Source: Bacteroidetes bacterium UBA6491
GTDB taxonomy: Bacteria; Bacteroidota; Bacteroidia; NS11-12g; UBA9320
Assembly (NCBI GenBank): GCA_002436505.1
Contig: DJML01000065.1
Coordinates: forward strand, 1-9,475
Reading direction: 5' to 3'
DNA length: 9,475 bases
Position numbers and translations under genes: made by a program. This document shows positions 1 through 7,386 of the stretch, in pieces (position 1 is the stretch's first letter; every line of letters starts with the position of its first letter). The notes beneath the pieces were generated by a model that was not told the DNA's origin, did no database searches, and saw only the letters and a program-made list of their open reading frames with translations.

Positions 1-432
1 CTTGGTTATTATATTCATCGTCCTGATCTGCAATTCAATCTGGTTTACAGGAAAGTCAGAAGTGAACTAAGTGCTTTTGAAACATTGCAAACTGCAAAAC
101 GGATCGCTTTTACAGCCGAAGGGTATAAATTTCTATTTGATTACCATGGATTTGTCCCATTTGCCGGAGGCGCTGTAAGTCATGAATGGCTTGAGGTAGA
201 TGATAGAAACCCGGTCACGGGCAATAATACAGCGACATACAGTGGTTTCAGGCCGGGCTTTGTGTTTGGGTGGGACATCCGTCCAAACAGGGTCCAAAGC
301 TGGTACTTACGCACTAACCTAAGATGGTTTCCAAACCTGAACATCAGAATGCAAAGCGGCAGTCTGGTCTCTCTGGATCAGTTGGAAATCAACTTTATAC
401 AATTGGTTGTTTTTCCGGGACGGATGTTCTGA
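1..432 (+). CDS. C-terminal part of a probable outer membrane beta-barrel protein (5' end outside window)
   Basis: The frame is open from the first base and ends with TGA at 430-432, giving 143 visible codons; a TTG at position 85 is not a convincing start because the frame continues upstream of it. The visible protein is rich in aromatic and glycine residues with alternating polar and hydrophobic positions (for example the stretches around SGFRPGFVFGWDI and WYLRTNLRWFP). It ends in Phe, the usual last residue of outer membrane barrel proteins. These traits suggest the final strands of a barrel inserted in the outer membrane, but no named family was recognised. The gene is convergent with the EamA transporter gene, 67 bp away. 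Function is inferred only from the strand pattern and the terminal Phe. Confidence 0.6.
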   Translation, partial: LGYYIHRPDLQFNLVYRKVRSELSAFETLQTAKRIAFTAEGYKFLFDYHGFVPFAGGAVSHEWLEVDDRNPVTGNNTATYSGFRPGFVFGWDIRPNRVQSWYLRTNLRWFPNLNIRMQSGSLVSLDQLEINFIQLVVFPGRMF

Positions 433-458
433 CCTTAAACCAACAATTAAGTACAATC

Positions 459-479
459 GTGAGTGTGGTACACCGTCAC
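459..479. terminator. Possible bidirectional stem-loop between convergent genes
   Basis: Four pairs (GTGA with TCAC) enclose a second four-pair stem (GTGT with ACAC) with a 2-nt bulge and a GGT loop. It sits in the 67-bp gap between the stops of the convergent barrel and transporter genes, where a terminator would be expected. There is no T-tract on either side, so a classical intrinsic terminator is not shown. Confidence 0.25.
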
Positions 480-499
480 TTGTAAGACAAACAGGCCTA

Positions 500-1399
500 T
501 TATAATTTTTTCACCCTGTCAGAGACCAGGTATACGCCAAGGAATATCAACAGGGCAAATAGTATCTTCTCAAGACGCAATTCCTGATTTTGTGCAATAA
601 TGGCAATAGAAGTCGCGAAAACAGGTTGAAGATAAATATAGCCAGCAACGAGGGTCGGAGATGCTTTCTGAACTGACCACGCATTGAGGAAATAGGCCAA
701 AAGTGTTGTTCCAAAGACCACAAATGCAATCCCCAGCCAGACACCGGTAGTAAAAAGGTGAAAAGGAGCATTTATAAGAGAGCCTATCCCAAAGGGGATC
801 ACGAAGAGCAGACCGTAGGTAAAAATCCAACGGGCAACTGTAAGAGCAGAGTATTTCAAAAGGAATTTCCTGACGAAAACAAGATAGAAGGCGTAACATG
901 TCGCATTCAGAATGATCAGAAGATCACCTAATGCGGTTTCACTCCTGTACTTAAATTTCGTTCCGCCAATTAGCAATAATGCACCGGTTGCAGCAATAAG
1001 GACCCCGACCACCTGTCTTTTTCGAACCGGTTTTCTAATCATGATCGCAGAAAAGATCAGCACAAATACCGGTGCGTTAAGCATGAGCACAGAAGCATTC
1101 ATCTCATTTGTGAATGTCAGCCCTTTGAAAAAGAGGAGCATGTTTGCTGCTACTCCAAAGAATCCACTGATGGCCAGCCCTAAATGATCGGCGCGTGCGG
1201 TCACTTTCTGGCGGACAAATATGCTATGGTAAATGGTGAAAAATGCAGCTCCGGCAGTCACTCTTATCAGGATAAAACCGGAAGAGTTAAGTCCTGCATT
1301 CATCACATCCTTTGCAATGGTGTATGATGCTCCGTAAATTAACGAGACCGCCAGCAATGCCAGGTGAACAAATCCAATTCGTACCGGCTTTGCTGCCAT
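500..1399 (-). CDS. EamA/DMT-superfamily membrane transporter
   Basis: This 299-residue protein has about ten hydrophobic segments, roughly at residues 10-28, 41-60, 73-93, 102-120, 129-146, 158-176, 190-208, 218-238, 247-268 and 278-294. They form two repeats of five, the architecture of EamA (DUF6) drug/metabolite transporters of the inner membrane. Typical family pieces are visible: an early SLIYGASYTIAK segment, NAPVFVLIFS near 108-117 ending the fourth helix, and YLQPVFA near 256-262 in the second repeat. Length fits the family (about 280-310). Family members export amino acids, metabolites or drugs, and the substrate cannot be told from sequence. The ATG at 1399 lies 16 nt after the accC stop, so the gene is probably the last one of the lipid operon. 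No role in lipid synthesis is implied by that position. Confidence 0.88.
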   Translation of the reverse strand: MAAKPVRIGFVHLALLAVSLIYGASYTIAKDVMNAGLNSSGFILIRVTAGAAFFTIYHSIFVRQKVTARADHLGLAISGFFGVAANMLLFFKGLTFTNEMNASVLMLNAPVFVLIFSAIMIRKPVRKRQVVGVLIAATGALLLIGGTKFKYRSETALGDLLIILNATCYAFYLVFVRKFLLKYSALTVARWIFTYGLLFVIPFGIGSLINAPFHLFTTGVWLGIAFVVFGTTLLAYFLNAWSVQKASPTLVAGYIYLQPVFATSIAIIAQNQELRLEKILFALLIFLGVYLVSDRVKKL

Positions 1400-1415
1400 A
1401 ATTGATGATGTTTAT

Positions 1416-2753
1416 TTACTTCAAGACAAAAGTTTCCATGAATTTAGTAGTGAAATCACCTTCCCTGAACTTTGCATCTTCCATTAGCTGAAGATGAAGT
1501 GGAATGGTTGTTTTCACCCCTTCAATGGTAAACTCAGTAAGTGCCCTGTGCATTTTGGTAATGGCTTCTTCCCGCGTGTTTGCCCACACAATAAGTTTTG
1601 CGATCATAGAATCATAGTTCGGAGGAATGGAATATCCCGCATAGATGTGGGTATCCACCCGTACACCATGACCTCCAGGCTTATGAAGCACCTCTATTTT
1701 TCCGGGACAAGGAATAAAGTTCCTATAGGGGTCTTCTGCATTGATCCTGCATTCCATAGAGTGCCCCTGAGGATAGTAATTCTTGCCGGTAATAGGAATT
1801 CCTGCAGCAATTTTGATCTGCTCCATAACGAGGTCGTGATTGATAACCTCCTCTGTTACAGGGTGCTCTACCTGTATACGTGTGTTCATTTCCATGAAGT
1901 AGAAGTTACGGTCCTTGTCCACCAGGAATTCAACCGTTCCAACGCCTTCATAGTTAATTGAGGACGCAGCTTTTATTGCAGCCTCTCCCATTTTTTCACG
2001 CAATTCATCGGTCATAAATGGAGATGGGACTTCTTCCACCAATTTCTGATGCCTACGCTGGATCGAACAATCTCGTTCACTCAGGTGACAAACATTGCCA
2101 TACTGGTCACCGGCGATCTGGATCTCAATATGACGGGGTTCCTCAACGAATTTCTCCAGGTACATCCCATCGTTGCCGAACGCCGCTTTCGCTTCCTGCC
2201 TCGCGCTGTCCCATGCATCTGCCAGTTCTTTTTCATTCCAGCAGATCCGCATACCTCTTCCACCTCCCCCGGCAGTAGCCTTCATTATCACGGGATATTT
2301 AATTTCCTTGGCCAGATGTAGCGAATGTTCCAGTGATTCAAGCAATCCGTCAGAACCGGGAACACAAGGTACACCTGCTTTGATCATCGTGTCTTTTGCA
2401 TTGGATTTATCACCCATTGCATTGATCATTTCAGGCGATGCACCGATGAATTTAATCCCATGATCACGGCACATTTCCGAGAATTTTGCGTTTTCAGAGA
2501 GAAAACCGTATCCCGGGTGAATAGCATCCGAATTTGTAATCTCTGCGGCAGCCATGATGTTAGACATCTTCAGGTATGACTCACTGCTGGACGGAGGACC
2601 AATACAAACAGCTTCATCTGCATATTTCACATGAAGGCTGTCCTTATCCACAGTTGAATAAACTGCTACTGTCTTGATGCCCATTTCTCTGCACGTACGA
2701 ATTACACGTAGCGCAATTTCCCCCCTGTTGGCTATCAGAATTTTTTTAAACAT
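1416..2753 (-). CDS. accC: Biotin carboxylase subunit of acetyl-CoA carboxylase
   Basis: This cytosolic enzyme carboxylates the biotin on AccB using ATP and bicarbonate, the first half-reaction of malonyl-CoA synthesis. The 445-residue length matches bacterial AccC (about 449). The N-terminal domain begins MFKKILIANRGEIA. The ATP-grasp region contains Lys116, Lys158, the glycine-rich loop GGGGRGM at 162-168, His208 in PRHIEIQ, Lys237 in HQKLVEE, Glu275, and Glu288 with Arg292 in MEMNTRIQVEHP. Arg336 in ECRINAEDP completes the set known from the E. coli enzyme, so the protein should be active. It starts 29 nt after the accB stop, with no clear Shine-Dalgarno sequence. It ends near residue 445, so it is a stand-alone subunit and not a fused acyl-CoA carboxylase. 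AccA and AccD must be encoded elsewhere. Confidence 0.98.
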   Translation of the reverse strand: MFKKILIANRGEIALRVIRTCREMGIKTVAVYSTVDKDSLHVKYADEAVCIGPPSSSESYLKMSNIMAAAEITNSDAIHPGYGFLSENAKFSEMCRDHGIKFIGASPEMINAMGDKSNAKDTMIKAGVPCVPGSDGLLESLEHSLHLAKEIKYPVIMKATAGGGGRGMRICWNEKELADAWDSARQEAKAAFGNDGMYLEKFVEEPRHIEIQIAGDQYGNVCHLSERDCSIQRRHQKLVEEVPSPFMTDELREKMGEAAIKAASSINYEGVGTVEFLVDKDRNFYFMEMNTRIQVEHPVTEEVINHDLVMEQIKIAAGIPITGKNYYPQGHSMECRINAEDPYRNFIPCPGKIEVLHKPGGHGVRVDTHIYAGYSIPPNYDSMIAKLIVWANTREEAITKMHRALTEFTIEGVKTTIPLHLQLMEDAKFREGDFTTKFMETFVLK

Positions 2754-2782
2754 AAGTTTAAAATTGAGTGTTAACGGAATGT

Positions 2783-3265
2783 TTAAGATGGTTCAACAAG
2801 GAACAAAGGCTGGTCATATTCAACCGGACTGGCATCATCCACCAGTACCTTTACTACTTTACCTGATATTTCGGATTCAATTTCGTTAAAGAGTTTCATT
2901 GCTTCAACGATACAGATAACATCTCCTTCTTTGATCTCATCACCCACATTAATGAAGGCAGGTTTGTCAGGAGATGGGCTTCTGTAAAATGTTCCTATCA
3001 TAGGAGATTTCACTTCCACAAGGTTGCTACTCTGAGCCTCTGCAGCTGGTTGAGCTGGTGCCGGACCGGCAGCAGGTTGTGCAACCGGCTGTTGAGATTG
3101 AACAGGTGCCATAATCTGCTGAGGAATCTGTTGTTGGACAGACACAACCTCTCTGTGTGCAACCTTTTTAATGGAAAGTTTAAAATCTTTCCTCTCAATG
3201 TCAACTTCATCAACTCCTGAATTCGATACGAACTTAATAAGTTGTTGTATTTCTTTTAGATCCAT
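2783..3265 (-). CDS. accB: Biotin carboxyl carrier protein of acetyl-CoA carboxylase
   Basis: This 160-residue carrier holds the biotin that AccC carboxylates and passes the carboxyl group to AccAD. Residues 1-35 (MDLKEIQQLIKFV...) form the usual N-terminal segment, residues about 44-80 are a flexible linker rich in Ala, Pro and Gln, and residues about 82-158 form the biotinyl domain. The biotinylation motif EAMK lies at 121-124, so Lys124 is the modified residue. The ATG at 3265 was chosen because MDLKEIQQL matches the normal AccB start. A longer in-frame start at 3325 would add 20 residues unlike the family and would overlap the end of fabH by 22 bp. With the chosen start the gap to fabH is 38 nt. 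It lies directly before accC, the classic accBC pair. Confidence 0.97.
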   Translation of the reverse strand: MDLKEIQQLIKFVSNSGVDEVDIERKDFKLSIKKVAHREVVSVQQQIPQQIMAPVQSQQPVAQPAAGPAPAQPAAEAQSSNLVEVKSPMIGTFYRSPSPDKPAFINVGDEIKEGDVICIVEAMKLFNEIESEISGKVVKVLVDDASPVEYDQPLFLVEPS

Positions 3266-3303
3266 ACGACTGATAATTAACGAATATAGATTATTGAATC
3301 CAA

Positions 3304-4302
3304 CTATTGTGGATCGTAAGCCCATTTTAAATAAAGTGCACCCCAGGTAAACCCGCCTCCAAAAGCTGAAAGTATCAGGTTATCCCCTTTTTTTAATTGA
3401 TTTTCATAGTCCCACAAACACAATGGCAATGTGGCGTTGGTCGTGTTTCCGTACTTGGAAATATTAAGCATCACCTTGTCTTCGGGCAGTCCCATCCGGT
3501 CCGCAGTTGCATCAATAATTCGCTTATTGGCCTGATGAGGAACCAACCATGCAATATCTTCAGATGCAAGATTGTTCTTCTCCATGATCTTTGCGCTTAC
3601 CTCAGCCATACGGGTCACGGCAAATTTAAAAACCGTTTTTCCCTCCTGGAACACAAAATGCATTTTGTTGTCTACTGTCTCATGTGATGCAGGAAGCAAA
3701 GAGCCTCCGGCTTTCTGGTGAAGGAATTCCCTCCCCGTGCCATCTACATGATAAATATGATCGATTATACCGAGCCCATCTGTACTAGGTTCCAAAAGAA
3801 CGGCTCCAGCACCGTCACCAAAAATGATGCATGTATTTCTATCCGTGTAATCAACAATTGAAGACATTTTATCTGCCCCAACTACAATTACTTTCTTATA
3901 ACGTCCGGTCTCTACAAAAGAAGCCCCGGTTTGTAATCCAAAGAGAAACCCTGAGCATGCGGCGGCAAGGTCGTACCCCCAGGCATTAACTGCGCCAATT
4001 TTTTCACAAATTATATTGCTGGTTGCAGGGAATACGAGGTCGGGGGTCACTGTAGAACAGATCACGAGGTCAATTTCTTCGGCAGATATCCCTCTTTTCT
4101 TTAGTAGCCCTTCAATAGCTCTTGCCCCAAGATCGGAAGTTGCTTTACCTTCTTCCCTAAGTATATGTCTTTCAACAACACCTGTTCTTGATCTTATCCA
4201 CTCATCGTTGGTGTCGACCATTTTTTCCAGGTCGAAGTTCGTAAGGATATCATCAGGTACATATCCGTTGACAGCTGTTATTGCTGCTTTTATTTCAGCC
4301 AT
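3304..4302 (-). CDS. fabH: 3-oxoacyl-ACP synthase III (beta-ketoacyl-ACP synthase III)
   Basis: FabH starts type II fatty acid synthesis by condensing an acyl-CoA primer with malonyl-ACP in the cytosol. The catalytic triad is visible: Cys116 in AAACSGF, His256 in VPHQANKRI, and Asn286 in YGNTTNA. The GDGAGAVLL segment (162-170) and the C-terminal SAFGGGFTWG (312-321) are family hallmarks. At 332 residues it is slightly longer than the E. coli enzyme (317), a common size elsewhere. The start MAEIKAAITAVNGYVPD is a normal FabH N-terminus. It begins 33 nt after plsX, and an AGAG stretch before the ATG is at most a weak ribosome binding site. Primer preference (acetyl or branched acyl-CoA) cannot be read from the sequence, though Bacteroidetes often make branched fatty acids. 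Confidence 0.97.
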   Translation of the reverse strand: MAEIKAAITAVNGYVPDDILTNFDLEKMVDTNDEWIRSRTGVVERHILREEGKATSDLGARAIEGLLKKRGISAEEIDLVICSTVTPDLVFPATSNIICEKIGAVNAWGYDLAAACSGFLFGLQTGASFVETGRYKKVIVVGADKMSSIVDYTDRNTCIIFGDGAGAVLLEPSTDGLGIIDHIYHVDGTGREFLHQKAGGSLLPASHETVDNKMHFVFQEGKTVFKFAVTRMAEVSAKIMEKNNLASEDIAWLVPHQANKRIIDATADRMGLPEDKVMLNISKYGNTTNATLPLCLWDYENQLKKGDNLILSAFGGGFTWGALYLKWAYDPQ

Positions 4303-4335
4303 TCGCTCTTTTTTCAGATTTTTTGATCAACAATA

Positions 4336-5274
4336 TTACAACGAAGCTTTGATTTTCTGAACAAGTTCTGATTGAACAACGCGTCGGGCAAGCTTGATCA
4401 TGTTGACAAATGTATTGGCCCTTGAGATGCCATGACCTATGATCACAGGCTTGTTAACCCCAAGGATAGCCGTCCCTCCATGGATTTCAAAATTGAATCT
4501 GTCAAGGAATTCATCATTAATTCCCCTTTTTTTCAACCTGTAGAAAAATCCTTCACAAGTTTTTACAACGATATTCCCAGTGAACCCGTCACAGACGACA
4601 ACATCGGCCGTATCAGAAAAAAGGTCCCGGCCTTCAATATTGCCTATAAAATTGATCTGACGAGTCGCTTCCATCATCGGATAAACTGCCTGAGTAAGCA
4701 GGTTCCCCTTCTCTTTCTCTTCTCCGATACTCAGCAATGCCACGCGTGGATTTTCTATTTTCAGTATATGTTGTGCATACATTGAACCAAGAATAGCAAA
4801 CTGCACCAGATTGTCAGGTTTAACATCACTGTTCAAACCGACGTCCAGTAATAGTCCGGTATTTCCATTGTATTTTGGAACAAGCGTTGATAAAGATGGC
4901 CTGGTGATACCTTCGATTGACTTAACCGCATACAGAGAAGAAACCATCATTGCACCAGTGTTTCCTGCCCCTACAAAAGCATCGATCTTATTTTCAGCGA
5001 GCAGTTTCATGCCCACGTTGATGCTTGATTGTCTTTTTTGGGAAACAGCACGGGTCGGGTGTTCAGCCATGCCGATTGTTTCAGGTGCGTGGACTATTTC
5101 TACTCCATCAAGATTTACACCCAATTCCTTGATCTGGTGTTCTATCTGTTCCTGATCTCCAACAGCGACCATATGAACGCCCCTAAGATCCTTGTCTTGC
5201 AGAGCCTGCGACAATCCCAGGATCGCCTCAGCGGGAGCATAATCACCTCCCATTACGTCAATACCGATCTTCAT
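4336..5274 (-). CDS. plsX: Phosphate acyltransferase (acyl-ACP:phosphate transacylase)
   Basis: PlsX converts acyl-ACP and phosphate to acyl-phosphate, the donor used by PlsY to acylate glycerol-3-phosphate. It is a peripheral membrane protein. The 312-residue protein shows the family signatures in order: IDVMGGDYAP at 5-14, GAGNTGAMM at 102-110, LLDVGLNSD at 142-150, SIGEEKEKGN at 182-191, GNIEGRDLF at 211-219, VCDGFTGNIVVKT at 227-239 and GGTAILGVNKPVIIGHG at 266-282. It is shorter than E. coli PlsX (356), but all motifs are present, so it looks intact. It lies 27 nt after rpmF and 33 nt before fabH, the widespread rpmF-plsX-fabH order that links membrane lipid and ribosome gene expression. 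Confidence 0.97.
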   Translation of the reverse strand: MKIGIDVMGGDYAPAEAILGLSQALQDKDLRGVHMVAVGDQEQIEHQIKELGVNLDGVEIVHAPETIGMAEHPTRAVSQKRQSSINVGMKLLAENKIDAFVGAGNTGAMMVSSLYAVKSIEGITRPSLSTLVPKYNGNTGLLLDVGLNSDVKPDNLVQFAILGSMYAQHILKIENPRVALLSIGEEKEKGNLLTQAVYPMMEATRQINFIGNIEGRDLFSDTADVVVCDGFTGNIVVKTCEGFFYRLKKRGINDEFLDRFNFEIHGGTAILGVNKPVIIGHGISRANTFVNMIKLARRVVQSELVQKIKASL

Positions 5275-5301
5275 GAAAAGCTACGAGCTAAGTTCAAGCT
5301 G

Positions 5302-5487
5302 TTAGATTTCATCCTTTGGAGGAAGAACCTGCATCCCACGATACATACCGGTCTCAAGATTAAGTCGGTGGTATTCCGACACTTCACCGGTCTTTGGATC
5401 TGTGAAAAGTTGTTTGCTTCCTAGTTTGTAGTGGGTACGTCTTTTGTCCCTTCTGGTTTTCGAAATCTTTCTTTTAGGATGCGCCAT
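5302..5487 (-). CDS. rpmF: 50S ribosomal protein L32, cysteine-free form
   Basis: This 61-residue basic protein begins MAHPKRKISKTRRDKRRTH, the clear L32 signature, and is a structural part of the large ribosomal subunit. The first half is strongly basic. The second half (about residues 25-58, with DPKTGEVSEYHRLN) aligns with the zinc-ribbon part of L32 but contains no cysteine, so zinc cannot be bound in the usual four-Cys way. Both Cys-containing and Cys-free L32 proteins are known in bacteria. Only 6 nt separate its ATG from the stop of the DUF177 gene, and no Shine-Dalgarno sequence is seen, so translation is probably coupled to that gene. The DUF177-rpmF pair is conserved across many bacteria. 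Confidence 0.96.
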   Translation of the reverse strand: MAHPKRKISKTRRDKRRTHYKLGSKQLFTDPKTGEVSEYHRLNLETGMYRGMQVLPPKDEI

Positions 5488-5493
5488 TTCTAA

Positions 5494-6006
5494 TTATTGT
5501 TTAAATAGATCCTTCAGCTTTTCCCATTCAGGATTTGCCTCAGGTTCTTTATTGCTGTCATTGTTTAATCTTTCCAAAACACTCTTATCACATTCTGAGC
5601 GATTTACTGAATCCTCACACACAACTTTCATTGGTAAAGCAAGATGAACATAATCATACAAATGCTGATAGACGTCTATCTTATGCTCCCGTGTCGACAA
5701 ATAGATCAGGTCCGGTTCCTCCTCTCCGAAAGAATCCGTGATCTTCGCCTGCAATATCTCTTCAGCATCAATAGGATACTCAAGATCACTCAGACAAATA
5801 TCACATTGACATTCAACGACCCCTTTCAGGCTGAACTTCAATGTCAGGTGCGTTTCAGTACGCTCAAGATGTAAAAGAACATTTATATTCCCATTTTTAA
5901 GGATGCTTTCTTCAGATCTGTCAAAAAAAACTTTGTCCAGTTGAAAATCAAACTCATGGGGCCCCACTTTAAGATTCCCATATTCAACCTCGTAAGCATT
6001 TCTCAT
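5494..6006 (-). CDS. DUF177/YceD family protein (ribosome-linked, function not firmly known)
   Basis: This 170-residue protein lies directly before rpmF, as YceD (DUF177) proteins do in most bacteria. The family has been linked to 23S rRNA accumulation and ribosome assembly, but its biochemistry is not settled. Visible family traits are a CQCDICL cysteine cluster (Cys66, Cys68, Cys71), the HLALPMKVVCED segment near 121-132, and a C-terminal NPEWEKLKDLFK. The Cys cluster could bind a metal, which is inference. An upstream in-frame ATG at 6036 would add ten residues. The ATG at 6006 was preferred because AGGAGG lies 8 nt before it, and because the resulting N-terminus (a short polar segment, then GPHEFDFQLD) fits the family length. 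The gene is 64 nt after pdxA and may have its own promoter. Confidence 0.9.
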   Translation of the reverse strand: MRNAYEVEYGNLKVGPHEFDFQLDKVFFDRSEESILKNGNINVLLHLERTETHLTLKFSLKGVVECQCDICLSDLEYPIDAEEILQAKITDSFGEEEPDLIYLSTREHKIDVYQHLYDYVHLALPMKVVCEDSVNRSECDKSVLERLNNDSNKEPEANPEWEKLKDLFKQ

Positions 6007-6014
6007 TTCTCCTG

Positions 6015-6020
6015 CCTCCT
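6015..6020 (-). promoter_or_regulatory. Strong Shine-Dalgarno site for the DUF177 gene
   Basis: On the minus strand AGGAGG is followed by 8 nt and then the ATG at 6006; a second AGGAG lies even closer to the start. This decides the start against the ATG at 6036. It stands out because the other genes in the window lack a comparable site. Confidence 0.7.
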
Positions 6021-6041
6021 CAAAAATAGTCGGCAAAAATA
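6021..6041 (-). promoter_or_regulatory. Possible internal promoter: two TATTTTTG boxes before the DUF177 gene
   Basis: TATTTTTG occurs twice on the minus strand (6041-6034 and 6028-6021), each matching the Bacteroidetes -7 element TAnnTTTG. A TTTG lies upstream at 6057-6054, but its spacing to the boxes (12 and 25 bp) is outside the usual 17-23. The outer box would give a leader of about 20 nt carrying the ribosome binding site. The region is T-rich, so chance matches are possible. Confidence 0.3.
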
Positions 6042-6070
6042 AGATTATTTTTTCAAATTAGCACCTCTTC

Positions 6071-7159
6071 TTACTTTAAGTTTGGTATCCCGATGCTAAA
6101 TTTTTCTCTTCTGAAATTTGTGAATTGTAGGGGATCTTTGCTCAATTCACGGAATTCGAGCCTGTTAAAGTAAATTGTTGAGTTAAGGTAAATGGCATGA
6201 ACCAGCGAATCAATGGTTGCAGTACCCTTGCCAGCTATATCATACGCAGTTCCATGATCCGGAGAAGTCCTTACTATCGGCAACCCGGCGGTGTAATTTA
6301 CGCCATCTTCAAATGCCACTTGCTTGAATGGGATCAATCCCTGATCGTGATACATTGCCAAAACCCCGTCAAACTGACCGGACTTGTCACTTCCAAAGAA
6401 TCCGTCAGCTGGGAACGGTCCATAAACCAGCATGCCCTGATCAATAAATGATCTGATCACAGGCTCAATCACTTCTTGTTCCTCCTTCCCGATCAGCCCC
6501 TGATCACCAGAGTGCGGGTTTAAACCCAGGACCGCTATTTTGGGTTTTCTGATCCTGAAGTCATTCTGAAGGCTATGGTGAAACACATTTATTGTTTTTT
6601 CGAGATGCGATTTTGTTATCCTGGACGACACTTCACTGATAGGTATATGTCCTGTCAATACCCCAACTCTGAGGTTATCGCCGACCAGGATCATCATGTA
6701 TTCCTCGGAGCCGAATTGTTTTGCAAGGTAATCGGTATGCCCGGGGAAATTAAATTCACCAGACTGAATGTTGTGCTTGTTTATAGGAAGTGTCAATAGG
6801 TTCTGCACACCGCCGTTCATAATAACTTCCATGGCTTTTTGCAGCGAGAGAAGCGCATATGCACCTGATTCTTCTTTACTTTGGCCAATTTGAAGTTCAA
6901 ACTTGTTGCCCTGTATGGGCAACACATTCAGCATGCCACTTTTAGCTTTCTCCGCTGATGTGATCAAATTATACTCAAAATCAGTGATGTCCAGTATTTT
7001 GATCCAGGCATCTAAAACCCATTTGTCAGCAAAAAGAACTGGTGTTGCCTGGTTAAACAACGGATCATACTGATAGGCCTTCAGCAACAATTCAATACCG
7101 ACCCCATTGATATCGCCGGCAGAAATACCTAAACGCACATCTTTTATTTTTCCAGTCAT
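6071..7159 (-). CDS. pdxA: 4-hydroxythreonine-4-phosphate dehydrogenase
   Basis: PdxA oxidises 4-phosphohydroxy-L-threonine in the DXP-dependent route to pyridoxal phosphate, with NAD and a divalent metal, in the cytosol. The residues known from the E. coli enzyme are found with a constant offset of five: His141 and Thr142 (substrate) in FPGHTDYLA, metal ligands His171, His216 (LNPHSGDQG) and His271 (YHDQGLIPFK), and Lys279, Asn288 and Arg297 for phosphate or substrate contact. The N-terminus carries SAGDINGVGIE, and RTSPDHGTAYDIAGKG follows Arg297. The 362-residue length is a little above the usual 330, which is common in Bacteroidetes. It is the first gene of the lipid/ribosome train and is followed by DUF177 after 64 nt. 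A PdxJ gene is not in the window. Confidence 0.96.
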   Translation of the reverse strand: MTGKIKDVRLGISAGDINGVGIELLLKAYQYDPLFNQATPVLFADKWVLDAWIKILDITDFEYNLITSAEKAKSGMLNVLPIQGNKFELQIGQSKEESGAYALLSLQKAMEVIMNGGVQNLLTLPINKHNIQSGEFNFPGHTDYLAKQFGSEEYMMILVGDNLRVGVLTGHIPISEVSSRITKSHLEKTINVFHHSLQNDFRIRKPKIAVLGLNPHSGDQGLIGKEEQEVIEPVIRSFIDQGMLVYGPFPADGFFGSDKSGQFDGVLAMYHDQGLIPFKQVAFEDGVNYTAGLPIVRTSPDHGTAYDIAGKGTATIDSLVHAIYLNSTIYFNRLEFRELSKDPLQFTNFRREKFSIGIPNLK

Positions 7160-7167
7160 AGCTGATG

Positions 7168-7175
7168 CAAAAATA
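7168..7175 (-). promoter_or_regulatory. Possible -7 promoter box just before pdxA
   Basis: TATTTTTG on the minus strand matches TAnnTTTG, but it lies only 8 bp before the pdxA ATG, which would leave an almost leaderless transcript. No TTG lies 17-23 bp upstream. Its value is mainly that the same octamer recurs before the DUF177 gene. Confidence 0.2.
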
Positions 7176-7331
7176 GCACGCTTACCGAGAAATCAGTGCG
7201 GATAAGCTCAAATCGCGCAACGGTTGATTGATGAAAAGAAATTAATCAGAGCAGCATTCAGGAACAGGGGTGTTTCCAGGACGCACCACAGGTGGTTTGT
7301 GTTTAAAAACACAGTGTAATTATAAAATCAC

Positions 7332-7348
7332 CCTGACAAATGATCAGG
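7332..7348 (-). terminator. Weak candidate terminator after the response regulator gene
   Basis: A five-pair stem (CCTGA/TCAGG) with a 7-nt loop lies 38 nt after the stop codon on the minus strand and is followed by GTGATTTTAT, a poor U-tract. It is short and could be chance. Confidence 0.25.
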
Positions 7349-7386
7349 TTGAAATTATCATCCTATTTACTGATTTTCGAGACCAG

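Larger units (their letters stand above)
7160..7386. other. Non-coding stretch between the response regulator gene and pdxA, rich in inverted repeats
   Basis: No convincing coding frame is present in these 227 bp. Four short inverted repeats follow each other: 7261-7277 (GGAA..TTCC, extended past a bulge), 7285-7296 (ACCAC-AG-GTGGT), 7298-7313 (seven-pair TGTGTTT/AAACACA stem-loop) and 7332-7348 (CCTGA/TCAGG, 7-nt loop). On the minus strand they would lie in the 3' tail of the response regulator message or the leader of pdxA. None has a classical U-tract directly behind it. No known riboswitch was recognised. Confidence 0.5.

Noticed and set aside
85..432. Complete small gene starting with TTG at 85
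   Set aside because: The same frame is open to the first base of the window, so this is the tail of a longer gene.
1494..1961. 155-codon plus-strand frame inside accC
   Set aside because: It is an antisense shadow of accC, whose catalytic residues are all intact in the other strand.
3266..3325. Longer accB start at 3325 adding 20 residues
   Set aside because: The extra residues do not resemble AccB and would overlap the fabH end; MDLKEIQQL at 3265 is the usual start.
6007..6036. Longer DUF177 start at 6036
   Set aside because: The ATG at 6006 has an AGGAGG at good spacing, and the longer form would place the ribosome binding site inside the gene.
7160..7386. Riboswitch or small RNA gene upstream of pdxA
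   Set aside because: Hairpins are short, and no known conserved core could be recognised by eye; it is kept only as an unexplained structured stretch.
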